Positions 9,682 to 17,417 of a stretch of DNA of 64,000 bases are shown here, one piece after another. The position numbers and the translations under genes were made by a program. Source of the stretch: Albidovulum sp. Its GTDB lineage: Bacteria > Pseudomonadota > Alphaproteobacteria > Rhodobacterales > Rhodobacteraceae. The stretch covers positions 124,001-188,000 of the forward strand of contig JALSJQ010000025.1 of NCBI GenBank assembly GCA_026989275.1. Reading direction: 5' to 3'. The notes beneath the pieces are model-generated. The model was not told the origin of the DNA, ran no database searches, and saw nothing but the letters and a program-made list of their open reading frames with translations. Within the stretch, counting starts at the first letter, position 1. Every line of letters begins with the position of its first letter.

Positions 9682-10230
9682 ATGTATCCTTTCGTCCGTC
9701 AGCTGAAGGAAATGGTGCGGGCCCAGCTCATGGGGCCGATGGACCTCTTCGACACCCATGTCACCCATACGCTCTGCTGGCCGTGGGATCTCGACGGATG
9801 GGGGGAACTCAACAACGGCCGTTCCCTCACCCTCTACGATCTCGGCCGCTTTCCCCTCTTCATCCGCACCGGCATCGGGCGCGCCGCCCTCAGGAACCGC
9901 TGGGGGCTGACCATGGCCGGTGCCGCCGCGATGTGGCGCCGGCGCGTGCGGATCTTCGACCGGATCGACATTCACTCCCGTCTCATCGGGTGGGACCACC
10001 GCTTCTTCTACATCGAGCAGTGCATGTGGCTGCCGGGCAGGAAGGCGGCGGCATCTTCCGTCATCTATCGCTCCGCCTGCACCGACCGGAACGGCATCGT
10101 CGCCCCAAGAAGGGTGCTCGACTTCCTCGGCCACGACCGGCCATCGCCCCCGCTGCCGGCCTGGGTCCGCAGCTGGACCGAAGCCGAGGCGCAGCGCCCC
10201 TGGCCGCCCTTTTGTGCCGCGGATGGGTGA
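9682..10230 (+). CDS. Hotdog-fold acyl-CoA thioesterase-like protein
   Basis: A 182-residue single-domain protein resembling the 4HBT/THEM6-like thioesterases. The segment around residues 22-50 (THVTHTLCWPWDLDGWGELN followed by NGRSLTLYDLGRF) matches the conserved catalytic helix region of these proteins, where D-x-x-G-x-x-N-N is diagnostic. The expected hotdog beta strands follow (RIFDRIDIHSRLIGWDHRFF). The substrate is unknown. ATG at 9682 has GAGG just upstream. It follows the PatB-type gene by 127 bases and precedes the UMF1 transporter; a functional link is not evident. Confidence 0.75.
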   Translation: MYPFVRQLKEMVRAQLMGPMDLFDTHVTHTLCWPWDLDGWGELNNGRSLTLYDLGRFPLFIRTGIGRAALRNRWGLTMAGAAAMWRRRVRIFDRIDIHSRLIGWDHRFFYIEQCMWLPGRKAAASSVIYRSACTDRNGIVAPRRVLDFLGHDRPSPPLPAWVRSWTEAEAQRPWPPFCAADG

Positions 10231-10245
10231 AAACTTCTTTACTTG

Positions 10246-10258
10246 CGGCAAATTGCCG
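10246..10258. promoter_or_regulatory. 13-bp palindrome upstream of the UMF1 transporter gene
   Basis: CGGCAAATTGCCG is a perfect inverted repeat (6-bp arms, one central base) lying 42 bases before the transporter start codon in a locally A/T-rich patch. It could be a repressor operator. No regulator gene is adjacent, and the site is unverified. Confidence 0.3.
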
Positions 10259-10300
10259 TAATTATGTCCTCAGGCGAGCCACCACACGCCGGAGGAACCG

Positions 10301-11719
10301 ATGACCGCCATGACACGACCGGCCCCCGCCGGGGGCGTTTCCCTGCGCAAACGCATATGGGGATGGATGTTCTTCGACTGGGCGAACCAGCCGCTGCACA
10401 CCCTGCTCGTGACCTTCATCTTCGGCCCCTACTTTGCCGAAGTCGCCCGCAGCCACTTCATGAGCCAGGGGCTCGGCGCGCAAGCCGCCGGCGCCGAGGC
10501 CCAGACGCTCTGGTCCTGGGGGCTGACGTTCGCGGGCATCGTCATCGCGCTGAGCGCTCCCTTCCTCGGCGCCTATGCCGATGCCATCGGCAACCGTATC
10601 CGCTGGATCGTTCTCTTCTCCGCGATCTATGCCGTCGCCACCTCGCTTCTGTGGTTCACCTACCCCGACGGCAGCACGCTGTGGCTGGCGCTCCTTGCCT
10701 TCGTCATCGGCTTCATGGCCGGCGAATTCACGGCCATCTTCACCAACGCCCTTCTGCCCTCGCTCGGTTCCGACAACGAGATCGGCGGCATTTCGGGCTC
10801 GGGTTTCGCCTTCGGCTACTGGGGAGGCGTGCTCTCGCTCGTCATCTTCCTGGTCTTCTTCCAGGATGACGGCACCGGCAAGACCCTCGTCGGGCTGGCG
10901 CCCTGTTTCGGCCTGTGCGATACCGCCACACGCGAAGGGACCCGCTTCGTCGGCCCCTTCGCGGCGCTGTGGTATGTGCTCTTCATGATTCCCTTCTTCA
11001 TGTGGGTGAAGGAAGAGCCCGAACCGGCCCGGCCCCGTGCCACGTTCCGCGAGGCGCTCACCGAGCTCGGCAAGACCATCCGCTCGCTGGCCGTGCGGCG
11101 CAGCCTTGCCGCCTATCTCGGCTCCTCGATGCTCTACCGCGACGCTCTCAACGGACTCTACGGCTTCGGTGGCGTCTATGCCAAGCTCGTTCTCGGCTGG
11201 GCCATCACCTCGATCGGCATCTTCGGCATCATCGGCGCCATCACCGCCGCGGTCTTCTCCTGGATCGGCGGGCTTGCCGACCGGCGCTGGGGCCCGAAAC
11301 CCGTCATCATCACCTGCATCGTCATCCTGACGCTGGTGTGCGCCGTCATCGTCGGCATGAGCCGCGAGAGCTTCTTCGGCATTCCTCTTGCCGAAGGGTC
11401 GAGCCTGCCCGACATCGTGTTCTTCCTCTGCGGCGGCGTCATCGGCGGCGCCGGCGGTGCCTTGCAGGCGGCCTCGCGGACGATGATGGTGCGCCACACA
11501 CACCCCGACTGGCCCACCGAGGCTTTCGGCCTCTACGCCCTCTCGGGCAAGGCCACGGCCTTCCTCGCTCCCGGGCTCATCGGCATTTTCACCACGTTTC
11601 TGGCGAGCCCCCGTCTCGGCGTCTCGCCGCTGATCGGACTCTTCGCGCTGTCGCTGCTGATCCTCGACTGGGTGCGGGCCGAGGGCGACCGCGACCTTGC
11701 GATCCGGCTCAAGGGGTGA
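10301..11719 (+). CDS. MFS transporter, UMF1 family
   Basis: A 472-residue inner-membrane protein of the UMF1 branch of the major facilitator superfamily (related to vacuole effluxer Atg22). The diagnostic start WGWMFFDWANQPLHTLLVTFIF is present, followed by about eleven hydrophobic segments. A hydrophilic loop with two cysteines (near residues 200-215) lies between the central segments, and SGSGFAFGYWGG is typical of the family. The substrate is unknown; family members have been suggested to move amino acids. GGAGG sits upstream of the start. The MepA gene follows after 33 bases, so the two may be co-transcribed. Confidence 0.85.
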   Translation: MTAMTRPAPAGGVSLRKRIWGWMFFDWANQPLHTLLVTFIFGPYFAEVARSHFMSQGLGAQAAGAEAQTLWSWGLTFAGIVIALSAPFLGAYADAIGNRIRWIVLFSAIYAVATSLLWFTYPDGSTLWLALLAFVIGFMAGEFTAIFTNALLPSLGSDNEIGGISGSGFAFGYWGGVLSLVIFLVFFQDDGTGKTLVGLAPCFGLCDTATREGTRFVGPFAALWYVLFMIPFFMWVKEEPEPARPRATFREALTELGKTIRSLAVRRSLAAYLGSSMLYRDALNGLYGFGGVYAKLVLGWAITSIGIFGIIGAITAAVFSWIGGLADRRWGPKPVIITCIVILTLVCAVIVGMSRESFFGIPLAEGSSLPDIVFFLCGGVIGGAGGALQAASRTMMVRHTHPDWPTEAFGLYALSGKATAFLAPGLIGIFTTFLASPRLGVSPLIGLFALSLLILDWVRAEGDRDLAIRLKG

Positions 11720-11752
11720 GAGCATGGCCGGGCGATCGCCCCCTGCCCGGAC

Positions 11753-12682
11753 ATGCGCGTGATGACCACACCCTTCAAGGCCCACATCGCCCTGATCGCC
11801 CTCACCGCCACCCTTCCCCTGTCGGTCATGGCCGGGGAGCGCGACAGCGCGATGCCGGCGGCCCGGCTCTTCGGCATGATCCGCACCCCGGCGCCCGGCC
11901 GGGCCGAGGCCATCGGCAGCTATGCCCGCGGCTGCCTGAAGGGTGCGGTCGCCCTGCCCGAGACCGGCCCGACATGGCAGGTGATGCGCCCCTCGCGCAG
12001 GCGCAACTGGGGTCACCCCGCCACCATTGCCTTCATCGAGCGGCTGTCGCGGAAGGCCGCGTCGCTCGGCTGGAAGGGGCTCTATATTGGCGATATCGGC
12101 CAGCCGCGGGGCGGGCCGATCATCTCGTCCCATCAGTCCCACCAGATCGGGCTCGATGTCGATATCTGGTTCCGCCCCGCGACGCAGCTCGACCTGCCGG
12201 CCGCCGTCCGGGAGCGGATTTCCCCCGTGGCACTGCGCAGCGCCGATCAGAAGCGCGTGACCGGTGCCTTCTCTCCCGTCCACATGGCCATACTGAAGGC
12301 AGCGGCCGAAGACCCGGCGGTGGACCGAATCTTCGTCGCCGCCGCGATCAAGCTCGAGATGTGCCGCCGCGCAAAGGGGAATCGTCGATGGTTGCGGAAG
12401 ATCCGCCCGCTCTACGGCCATGCCGCCCATTTTCATGTGCGGCTGAAATGCCCGCCCGGCTCCTGGCGGTGCAGGCCGCAACGGCCGACAGTGGCACAGC
12501 TTTCACGCTCGCCCGACGGCTGCGACACGACCTTGCGATGGTGGGTGACGGAGTATCTCGAACGCCTGAAGCATCCTCCGAAGCCCGAAAGGGCCATGAA
12601 ACGCAGGCGCCGCAAGCGGGCGGCCGAGCTCGTCCTGGCCGATCTGCCACGGGCCTGCCGCGCCGTGCTGGCGGCGCGCTGA
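11753..12682 (+). CDS. mepA: Penicillin-insensitive murein endopeptidase (MepA, peptidase family M74)
   Basis: A 309-residue exported zinc endopeptidase that cuts peptidoglycan cross-links in the periplasm. An N-terminal hydrophobic signal (residues about 8-27, ending near VMAGER) is followed by the M74 core: NWGHPATIAFIERL, then QPRGGPIISSHQSHQIGLDV with the zinc ligands His and Asp in HQSHQIGLDVD. The second zinc element is GHAAHFHVRL. Conserved cysteines flank KCPPGSWRC. A basic tail of about 45 residues after the core is unusual but plausible for a wall-binding protein. The phytase-like gene follows after ten bases. Confidence 0.92.
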   Translation: MRVMTTPFKAHIALIALTATLPLSVMAGERDSAMPAARLFGMIRTPAPGRAEAIGSYARGCLKGAVALPETGPTWQVMRPSRRRNWGHPATIAFIERLSRKAASLGWKGLYIGDIGQPRGGPIISSHQSHQIGLDVDIWFRPATQLDLPAAVRERISPVALRSADQKRVTGAFSPVHMAILKAAAEDPAVDRIFVAAAIKLEMCRRAKGNRRWLRKIRPLYGHAAHFHVRLKCPPGSWRCRPQRPTVAQLSRSPDGCDTTLRWWVTEYLERLKHPPKPERAMKRRRRKRAAELVLADLPRACRAVLAAR

Positions 12683-12692
12683 GAGGAACGCC

Positions 12693-13673
12693 ATGCTGAA
12701 GCCGTTGCCGCTCCTGGCCCTCCTCGCAATGGCCCTCGCCCTGGCGGCAGGAGCCGAGATCGACCGGCAGGAGCAGGGCAAGGCCCGTTTCGTCGCCAGT
12801 CACACGATCCGCACGCCGGCCCTTTCCTTCGGCGGCCTTTCGGCCATCGAGCTCGACGAGAGCGGCACCCGCTTCACGGTGCTGTCCGATCGCGGCTTCA
12901 TCGCCACGGGCCGCATCCGACGGGACGGGGCGGGCCGGATCACCGATCTCGCAGCGGTGCAAAGCTGGCCGCTCAGAGCCATTTCCGGCCGCAAGCTGCA
13001 TCTTTGGGAGCGCGATGCCGAGGGCCTCGCCATCGCTCCTTCGGGTCTGATCCATGTCAGCTTCGAGGGTTTTCACCGCGTGCGCGCCTATCCCGGCCCC
13101 GCCATGGCCGCCCGGCCGCTGCCGGGAAGTCCGCTCTTCCGGAAGCTCGACGGCAATCTCGGGCTCGAGGCGCTTGCGATCGACCGGCAGGGCCGCCTTC
13201 TGGCCGTTCCCGAAGCGTTCCCGACCCCGGACGCGCTGCCGCTCCTGCGGCTCGAGAACGGCGAGTGGCGCAAGATCGCCGCCATTCCCCGCCGCGGCCC
13301 CTTCCGGCCGACAGGTGCCGATGTCGGCCCCGATGGCGCGCTTTACCTTCTCGAGCGGGATTTCGTCTGGTATCGCGGCTTTCGCAGCCGCATCCGCCGC
13401 TTCCGCCTTGCCGAAACGGGGATCACGCAGGAGGAAACGCTGCTCGTCACGCCTTTCGGACGACACGACAATCTCGAAGGCATCGCCGTCTGGCCACGCG
13501 CGAACGGGCAGCTGCGGATGACGCTGATCTCCGACGACAACGCCAACTGGGTGCAGCGCAGCGAAATCGTCGAATATGACGTCGCCCCGTTGCCGCCGCA
13601 CCCAGCCGCAACCGCCCGGGCCGCACTCGAGGCGGAGGCGGCGCTTCAACCCGGGGGCGGCGCGGCGAAGTAG
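12693..13673 (+). CDS. Exported esterase-like/phytase-like beta-propeller protein (PF13449 type)
   Basis: A 326-residue protein with a clear Sec signal (MLKPLPLLALLAMALALAAG). The mature part resembles the 'esterase-like activity of phytase' family: GGLSAIELDESGTRFTVLSDRG at the start, NLGLEALAIDRQGRLLAVPE in the middle and HDNLEGIAVWPRANGQLRMT near the end, with LISDDN following. These repeated blades suggest a beta-propeller. The activity of bacterial members is largely untested. It follows mepA by ten bases, suggesting a shared envelope role. Its 3' end overlaps the convergent dapE by 28 bases. Confidence 0.8.
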   Translation: MLKPLPLLALLAMALALAAGAEIDRQEQGKARFVASHTIRTPALSFGGLSAIELDESGTRFTVLSDRGFIATGRIRRDGAGRITDLAAVQSWPLRAISGRKLHLWERDAEGLAIAPSGLIHVSFEGFHRVRAYPGPAMAARPLPGSPLFRKLDGNLGLEALAIDRQGRLLAVPEAFPTPDALPLLRLENGEWRKIAAIPRRGPFRPTGADVGPDGALYLLERDFVWYRGFRSRIRRFRLAETGITQEETLLVTPFGRHDNLEGIAVWPRANGQLRMTLISDDNANWVQRSEIVEYDVAPLPPHPAATARAALEAEAALQPGGGAAK

Positions 13674-14824
13674 CTCTCGAGAATGCGGTGATAGATCCGC
13701 TCCAGCGAACGGATGTCGGCAACGGCCACATGCTCGTCGGTCTTGTGCATGGTGCTGCCGACAATGCCGAACTCGACCACCGGGCACATCTCCCTGATGA
13801 ACCGGGCGTCGGAGGTGCCACCCGAGGTCGAGGCTTCGGGACGCCGCCCGGTCTCGGCCTCGACGGCCGAAGCCACGAGCTCGGGGAAGGGGCCGGGTTC
13901 GGTCAGGAAGGCTTCGCCCGAAACCCGCCCCGTCACCTCGATCTCCACCCCCGTCCCGGCCTCCACCTCGGCCGCCACCGCCCGCAACCGTTCGATCAGC
14001 CCGGCGCCGGTATGCAGATCGTTGAATCGGATGTTGACCCGCGCCCGGGCCTCGGCCGGAATCACGTTGGCCGCCGGATTGCCGACATCGAAGGTGGTGA
14101 TCACCAGCGTCGAGGGCTCGAAATGCGCCGTGCCGTCATCGAGAGGCGTGTTCGCGAGCCGGGCCAGGAGTGCGACGAGAGCATGGACCGGGTTCCTCGC
14201 CCGCTGGGGATAGGCGCTGTGGCCCTGCACGCCGCGGGCGGTGAAATCCACCGTCACCGAACCGCGACGGCCGACCTTCATCATCTCCCCCATCACCTGC
14301 GGACAGGTCGGTTCGCCCACGAGACAATGGTCCATCTCGAGGTCCTTCGCCCGCATCCAGTCGAGAATCGCCCGCGTGCCGTGATCGGCGTCTCCCTCCT
14401 CGTCGCCGGTCACGGTGACGACGATCGCCCCCTTCTCCAGCCGGCCTTCGGCAAGGAAACGGGCGGCGGCCGCGGCGAAGGCGGCAACGCCGCTCTTCAT
14501 GTCGGCCGCGCCCCGCCCCCAGAGCTTCCCTTCGGCAATCTCGCCCGAAAAGGGCGGAAAGCGCCACAGCGCCGCATCGCCCGGCGGCACGACATCGACA
14601 TGGCCGTTGAAGCCGAAGACCGGCCCCGCCGCCGGATCGCCGGCGATCGCCACCAGATTGGCCACGCCGCCCCGGTCGGCCCTGTGACAGGCGAAACCCG
14701 CCTCGGCGAGCACGGCGGCCACATGGCCGATGGCGGCCCCCTCGTCCGGTGTCACCGACGGAATGCGCACGAGCTCCCGTGTGAGGGTCACCGGGTCGAG
14801 CGGGTGTGATTCTTCAGCGGGCAT
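13646..14824 (-). CDS. dapE: Succinyl-diaminopimelate desuccinylase
   Basis: DapE hydrolyses N-succinyl-LL-diaminopimelate in the lysine and peptidoglycan precursor pathway. The 392-residue M20 metallopeptidase has GHVDVVPPGD (first zinc ligand), GRGAADMKSGVAAF (bridging Asp), VTGDEEGDADHGT (catalytic Glu pair), GEPT, and the C-terminal HKTDEHVAVADI. The dimerisation lid (RRGSVTVDFTARGVQGHSAY) is normal. It is the last gene of dapD-orf-dapE, separated from the small middle gene by 80 bases, and its end overlaps the convergent phytase-like gene. Confidence 0.97.
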   Translation of the reverse strand: MPAEESHPLDPVTLTRELVRIPSVTPDEGAAIGHVAAVLAEAGFACHRADRGGVANLVAIAGDPAAGPVFGFNGHVDVVPPGDAALWRFPPFSGEIAEGKLWGRGAADMKSGVAAFAAAAARFLAEGRLEKGAIVVTVTGDEEGDADHGTRAILDWMRAKDLEMDHCLVGEPTCPQVMGEMMKVGRRGSVTVDFTARGVQGHSAYPQRARNPVHALVALLARLANTPLDDGTAHFEPSTLVITTFDVGNPAANVIPAEARARVNIRFNDLHTGAGLIERLRAVAAEVEAGTGVEIEVTGRVSGEAFLTEPGPFPELVASAVEAETGRRPEASTSGGTSDARFIREMCPVVEFGIVGSTMHKTDEHVAVADIRSLERIYHRILESYFAAPPPG

Positions 14825-14904
14825 GGCAACGCTTCCTCCTCGCAGGCTCGTGTCGCATCCTGCCCGCAGCAGGCAATGGCCGCAAGACGGCAGGGGCGAC
14901 AGTC

Positions 14905-15264
14905 TCAGCTCTCACCGTTCTCGTCATGGAAAAGGGTGGTCTGAAGAACGATGACGGCATTCTCCCGCAGGGCCCTTTCCATCAGGGCAGCTTCTTCGGG
15001 GGAGATGTCGTGGCCCTCGGCCTCGCGCTCGGCCCGGCTGCCGTAGCTCGAGACATGCAGCGGCGCGAGCCCCGCCGTCTCGAGCAGCTTCACCGTCTCG
15101 CGAACGGCCTCGGCCTCGTCGCGCCCCGGCGCGAGGCACATCAGCGCCCCGCCGGTCGCGCTCTCGGGCAGCCCGTCCCCCTCCTTCCGTCCCACCTCGA
15201 CGAGAAGGGTGAACACTTCCGGTGCCTTCTTCGCCCCTTCCCCGTCCTCGGCACCTCGAGCCAT
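14905..15264 (-). CDS. Uncharacterised protein encoded between dapD and dapE
   Basis: A 119-residue cytoplasmic protein with no signal or membrane segment and no domain I recognise. It is acidic overall. The segment APEVFTLLVEVGRKEGDGLP is followed by GALMCLAPGRDEAEAVRETV, a helix-strand arrangement that could form an alpha/beta domain like ACT or GatB-type folds, but this is only a guess. ATG at 15264 has a GAGAGG sequence at the right distance; an upstream in-frame ATG lacks one. Its position inside the lysine/diaminopimelate operon suggests a role connected with that branch or its regulation. Confidence 0.75.
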   Translation of the reverse strand: MARGAEDGEGAKKAPEVFTLLVEVGRKEGDGLPESATGGALMCLAPGRDEAEAVRETVKLLETAGLAPLHVSSYGSRAEREAEGHDISPEEAALMERALRENAVIVLQTTLFHDENGES

Positions 15265-15432
15265 CCTGCCTCTCCCCTCGGTCGCGGCACACGAACCGGA
15301 CCGGACGATCACACCGCCCGGCCGGAGGGCCGCCACATCTGCCGTTTCACTACCGGAAAACGATGCCGGACCCGGCCCGGGCCCGAAAGCAGGAATGCCT
15401 GCCGCTCCGGGAAATCCGGCCGGCGATCGAGG

Positions 15433-16281
15433 TCATCCCTCATCCCGATCCCGCAGAAGCTCGTTGATGCCGGTCTTCGAACGGGTGCGGGCATCGACGC
15501 GCTTGACGATTACCGCACAATAGAGGTTGACCCCGTTCTTCGAGGGCATCGAGCCAGCCACCACCACCGAGAAGGGCGGCACCTCGCCGTAGAACACCTC
15601 GCCGGTCTCGCGATCGACGATCTTCGTGGACTGGCCGATGAAGACACCCATGCCGATTACCGAACCCTCGCGCACGATCACCCCTTCGACGATCTCGGAG
15701 CGGGCGCCGATGAAGCAGTTGTCCTCGATGATCGTCGGGCTCGCCTGCATCGGCTCGAGCACGCCGCCGATGCCGACCCCACCCGACAGATGCACGTTCT
15801 TGCCGATCTGGGCGCAGGAACCGACCGTGGCCCAGGTATCGACCATCGTGCCCTCGTCCACATAGGCCCCGAGATTGACGAAGGAGGGCATCAGCACCAC
15901 GCCGGGCGCGATATAGGCCGAATGGCGCACCACGGCGCTCGGCACGGCGCGAAAACCCGCCTCGCGGAAGTCGCGCGCGCCCCAGCCGCGGAACTTGCTG
16001 TCCACCTTGTCCCACCAGCCGCCCCCCTGCGGCCCGCCGGGCTGGTATTCCATGTCCTTGAGACGGAAACCGAGCAGCACGGCCTTCTTGGCCCACTGGT
16101 TGACGTGCCAGCGGCCGCCCTCGCGCGGCTCGGCGACGCGCAGCGCGCCCCGGTCGAGAAGGTTCAGCGTCTCCTCGACCGCCTCGCGGATCGCGCCACC
16201 CGTGGCGGGGGAAACGGTTTCCCTCTCCTCCCACGCCGCCTCGATCACCCGCTCCAGTTCGGCCAGAGTGCCCTCGTCCAT
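15433..16281 (-). CDS. dapD: 2,3,4,5-tetrahydropyridine-2,6-dicarboxylate N-succinyltransferase
   Basis: DapD succinylates tetrahydrodipicolinate in the succinylase branch of lysine synthesis. The 282-residue protein has the helical N-terminal domain ([20 protein letters not shown]) and the left-handed beta-helix of hexapeptide repeats: [20 protein letters not shown], then [18 protein letters not shown] and [20 protein letters not shown] at 16281 is preceded by GGAGGG and begins at the family start; 46 more upstream codons are open but lack similarity. It heads the dapD-orf-dapE group and diverges from the LOG-family gene. Confidence 0.97.
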   Translation of the reverse strand: MDEGTLAELERVIEAAWEERETVSPATGGAIREAVEETLNLLDRGALRVAEPREGGRWHVNQWAKKAVLLGFRLKDMEYQPGGPQGGGWWDKVDSKFRGWGARDFREAGFRAVPSAVVRHSAYIAPGVVLMPSFVNLGAYVDEGTMVDTWATVGSCAQIGKNVHLSGGVGIGGVLEPMQASPTIIEDNCFIGARSEIVEGVIVREGSVIGMGVFIGQSTKIVDRETGEVFYGEVPPFSVVVAGSMPSKNGVNLYCAVIVKRVDARTRSKTGINELLRDRDEG

Positions 16282-16393
16282 CTTCAACCCTCCGTCTGCC
16301 TGTGCTCTGATAGACCATGGTCCCGGTCGCTTGCGAAGGCTATAGAGGCAACGGGCCGGCCGGGCAACGCCGGGCAGGAGCAGGAGAGACCGA

Positions 16394-17248
16394 ATGAGCG
16401 AGACAGATCGCCGCCGCAAACGCCTTTTTCCCGACGCCGGAGCCGATCTCGATCATCTGCGCCACATTCCCGAGACGCCCCAGACCCGTTCTCCCACCTA
16501 TCGGCTGGCCTTCGCCGATCCCGACTTCATGCTCCGCGACGAGCTGCGCCCCGTCCGCCTGCAGCTCGAACTGATGAAACCCGAGCTGATCCTGGCCGAG
16601 GAGGGAGTGGAAAGCACGGTGGTCATCTTCGGCGGAGCACGGATCCTGCCGCCCGAGGACCGACACGCGGCCCGCACCCCGCTTCATGCCCGCCTCTCGC
16701 GTTATTACGAGGAGGCACGGGACTTCGCCTATCGCGTCACCCTGCGCTCGCTCGAGACGGGGGGGCGCGAACTCGTCGTCACCACCGGCGGCGGCCCCGG
16801 CGCCATGGAAGCGGGCAATCGCGGCGCGGCCGAAGCCGGGGGGCGTTCGGTCGGCCTCGGCATCGTCCTGCCCCATGAGCAGGCGCCGAATCTCTACGTG
16901 ACGCCCGAGCTTTCCTTCAACTTCCACTATTTCGCCATCCGCAAGATGCATTTCCTCATGCGGGCGAAATGCATCGCCGTCTTCCCCGGCGGTTTCGGCA
17001 CGCTCGACGAACTGTTCGAGACACTGACCCTCATCCAGACCGGCCGCATGAACCGCATCCCGATCTTCCTCTTCGGCCGCGAATTCTGGGATCAGGTCGT
17101 CGATTTCGGGAAACTCGCCGAAGCCGGCACCATCTCGCCCGAGGATCTCGCCCTCTTCCGTTTCGTCGAGACCGGCAGGGAAGCGGCCGAGGCCCTTTTC
17201 GCCTGGATCGAGAAGGAAGGCGACATCCCCACGCTCCACGAGCCTTGA
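16394..17248 (+). CDS. LOG family protein (TIGR00730-like Rossmann fold, putative nucleotide phosphoribohydrolase)
   Basis: A 284-residue protein with the LOG/lysine-decarboxylase-like fold. The two diagnostic motifs are [16 protein letters not shown] and [16 protein letters not shown]; proteins with PGGxGTxxE release the base from nucleoside monophosphates (cytokinin-activating in some organisms). A roughly 70-residue N-terminal extension precedes the first beta strand ([11 protein letters not shown]), longer than in minimal LOG proteins and as seen in the larger bacterial subgroup. It is divergent from dapD and followed at 170 bases by rnr. Confidence 0.85.
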   Translation: MSETDRRRKRLFPDAGADLDHLRHIPETPQTRSPTYRLAFADPDFMLRDELRPVRLQLELMKPELILAEEGVESTVVIFGGARILPPEDRHAARTPLHARLSRYYEEARDFAYRVTLRSLETGGRELVVTTGGGPGAMEAGNRGAAEAGGRSVGLGIVLPHEQAPNLYVTPELSFNFHYFAIRKMHFLMRAKCIAVFPGGFGTLDELFETLTLIQTGRMNRIPIFLFGREFWDQVVDFGKLAEAGTISPEDLALFRFVETGREAAEALFAWIEKEGDIPTLHEP

Positions 17249-17417
17249 CGCCTGCCGGCACGATAGGCGGCATTTCATATGTCCCTTGAAACGCCTTCCG
17301 GCCGGGTCCACATGAAGGCAAGCCGCGCAAGAGGCGCCGTTGCGCGCAGCCGCGACGAAGCGCCGGGAACAGCAAGAACAGACGGAACGACAAGAACAAC
17401 ATGAACTGCGAGCAGAC

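Noticed and set aside
10262-12481. Long minus-strand frame across the UMF1 and MepA genes
   Set aside because: No recognisable domain, low-complexity Arg/Gly/Glu content, and it is antisense to two recognised genes.
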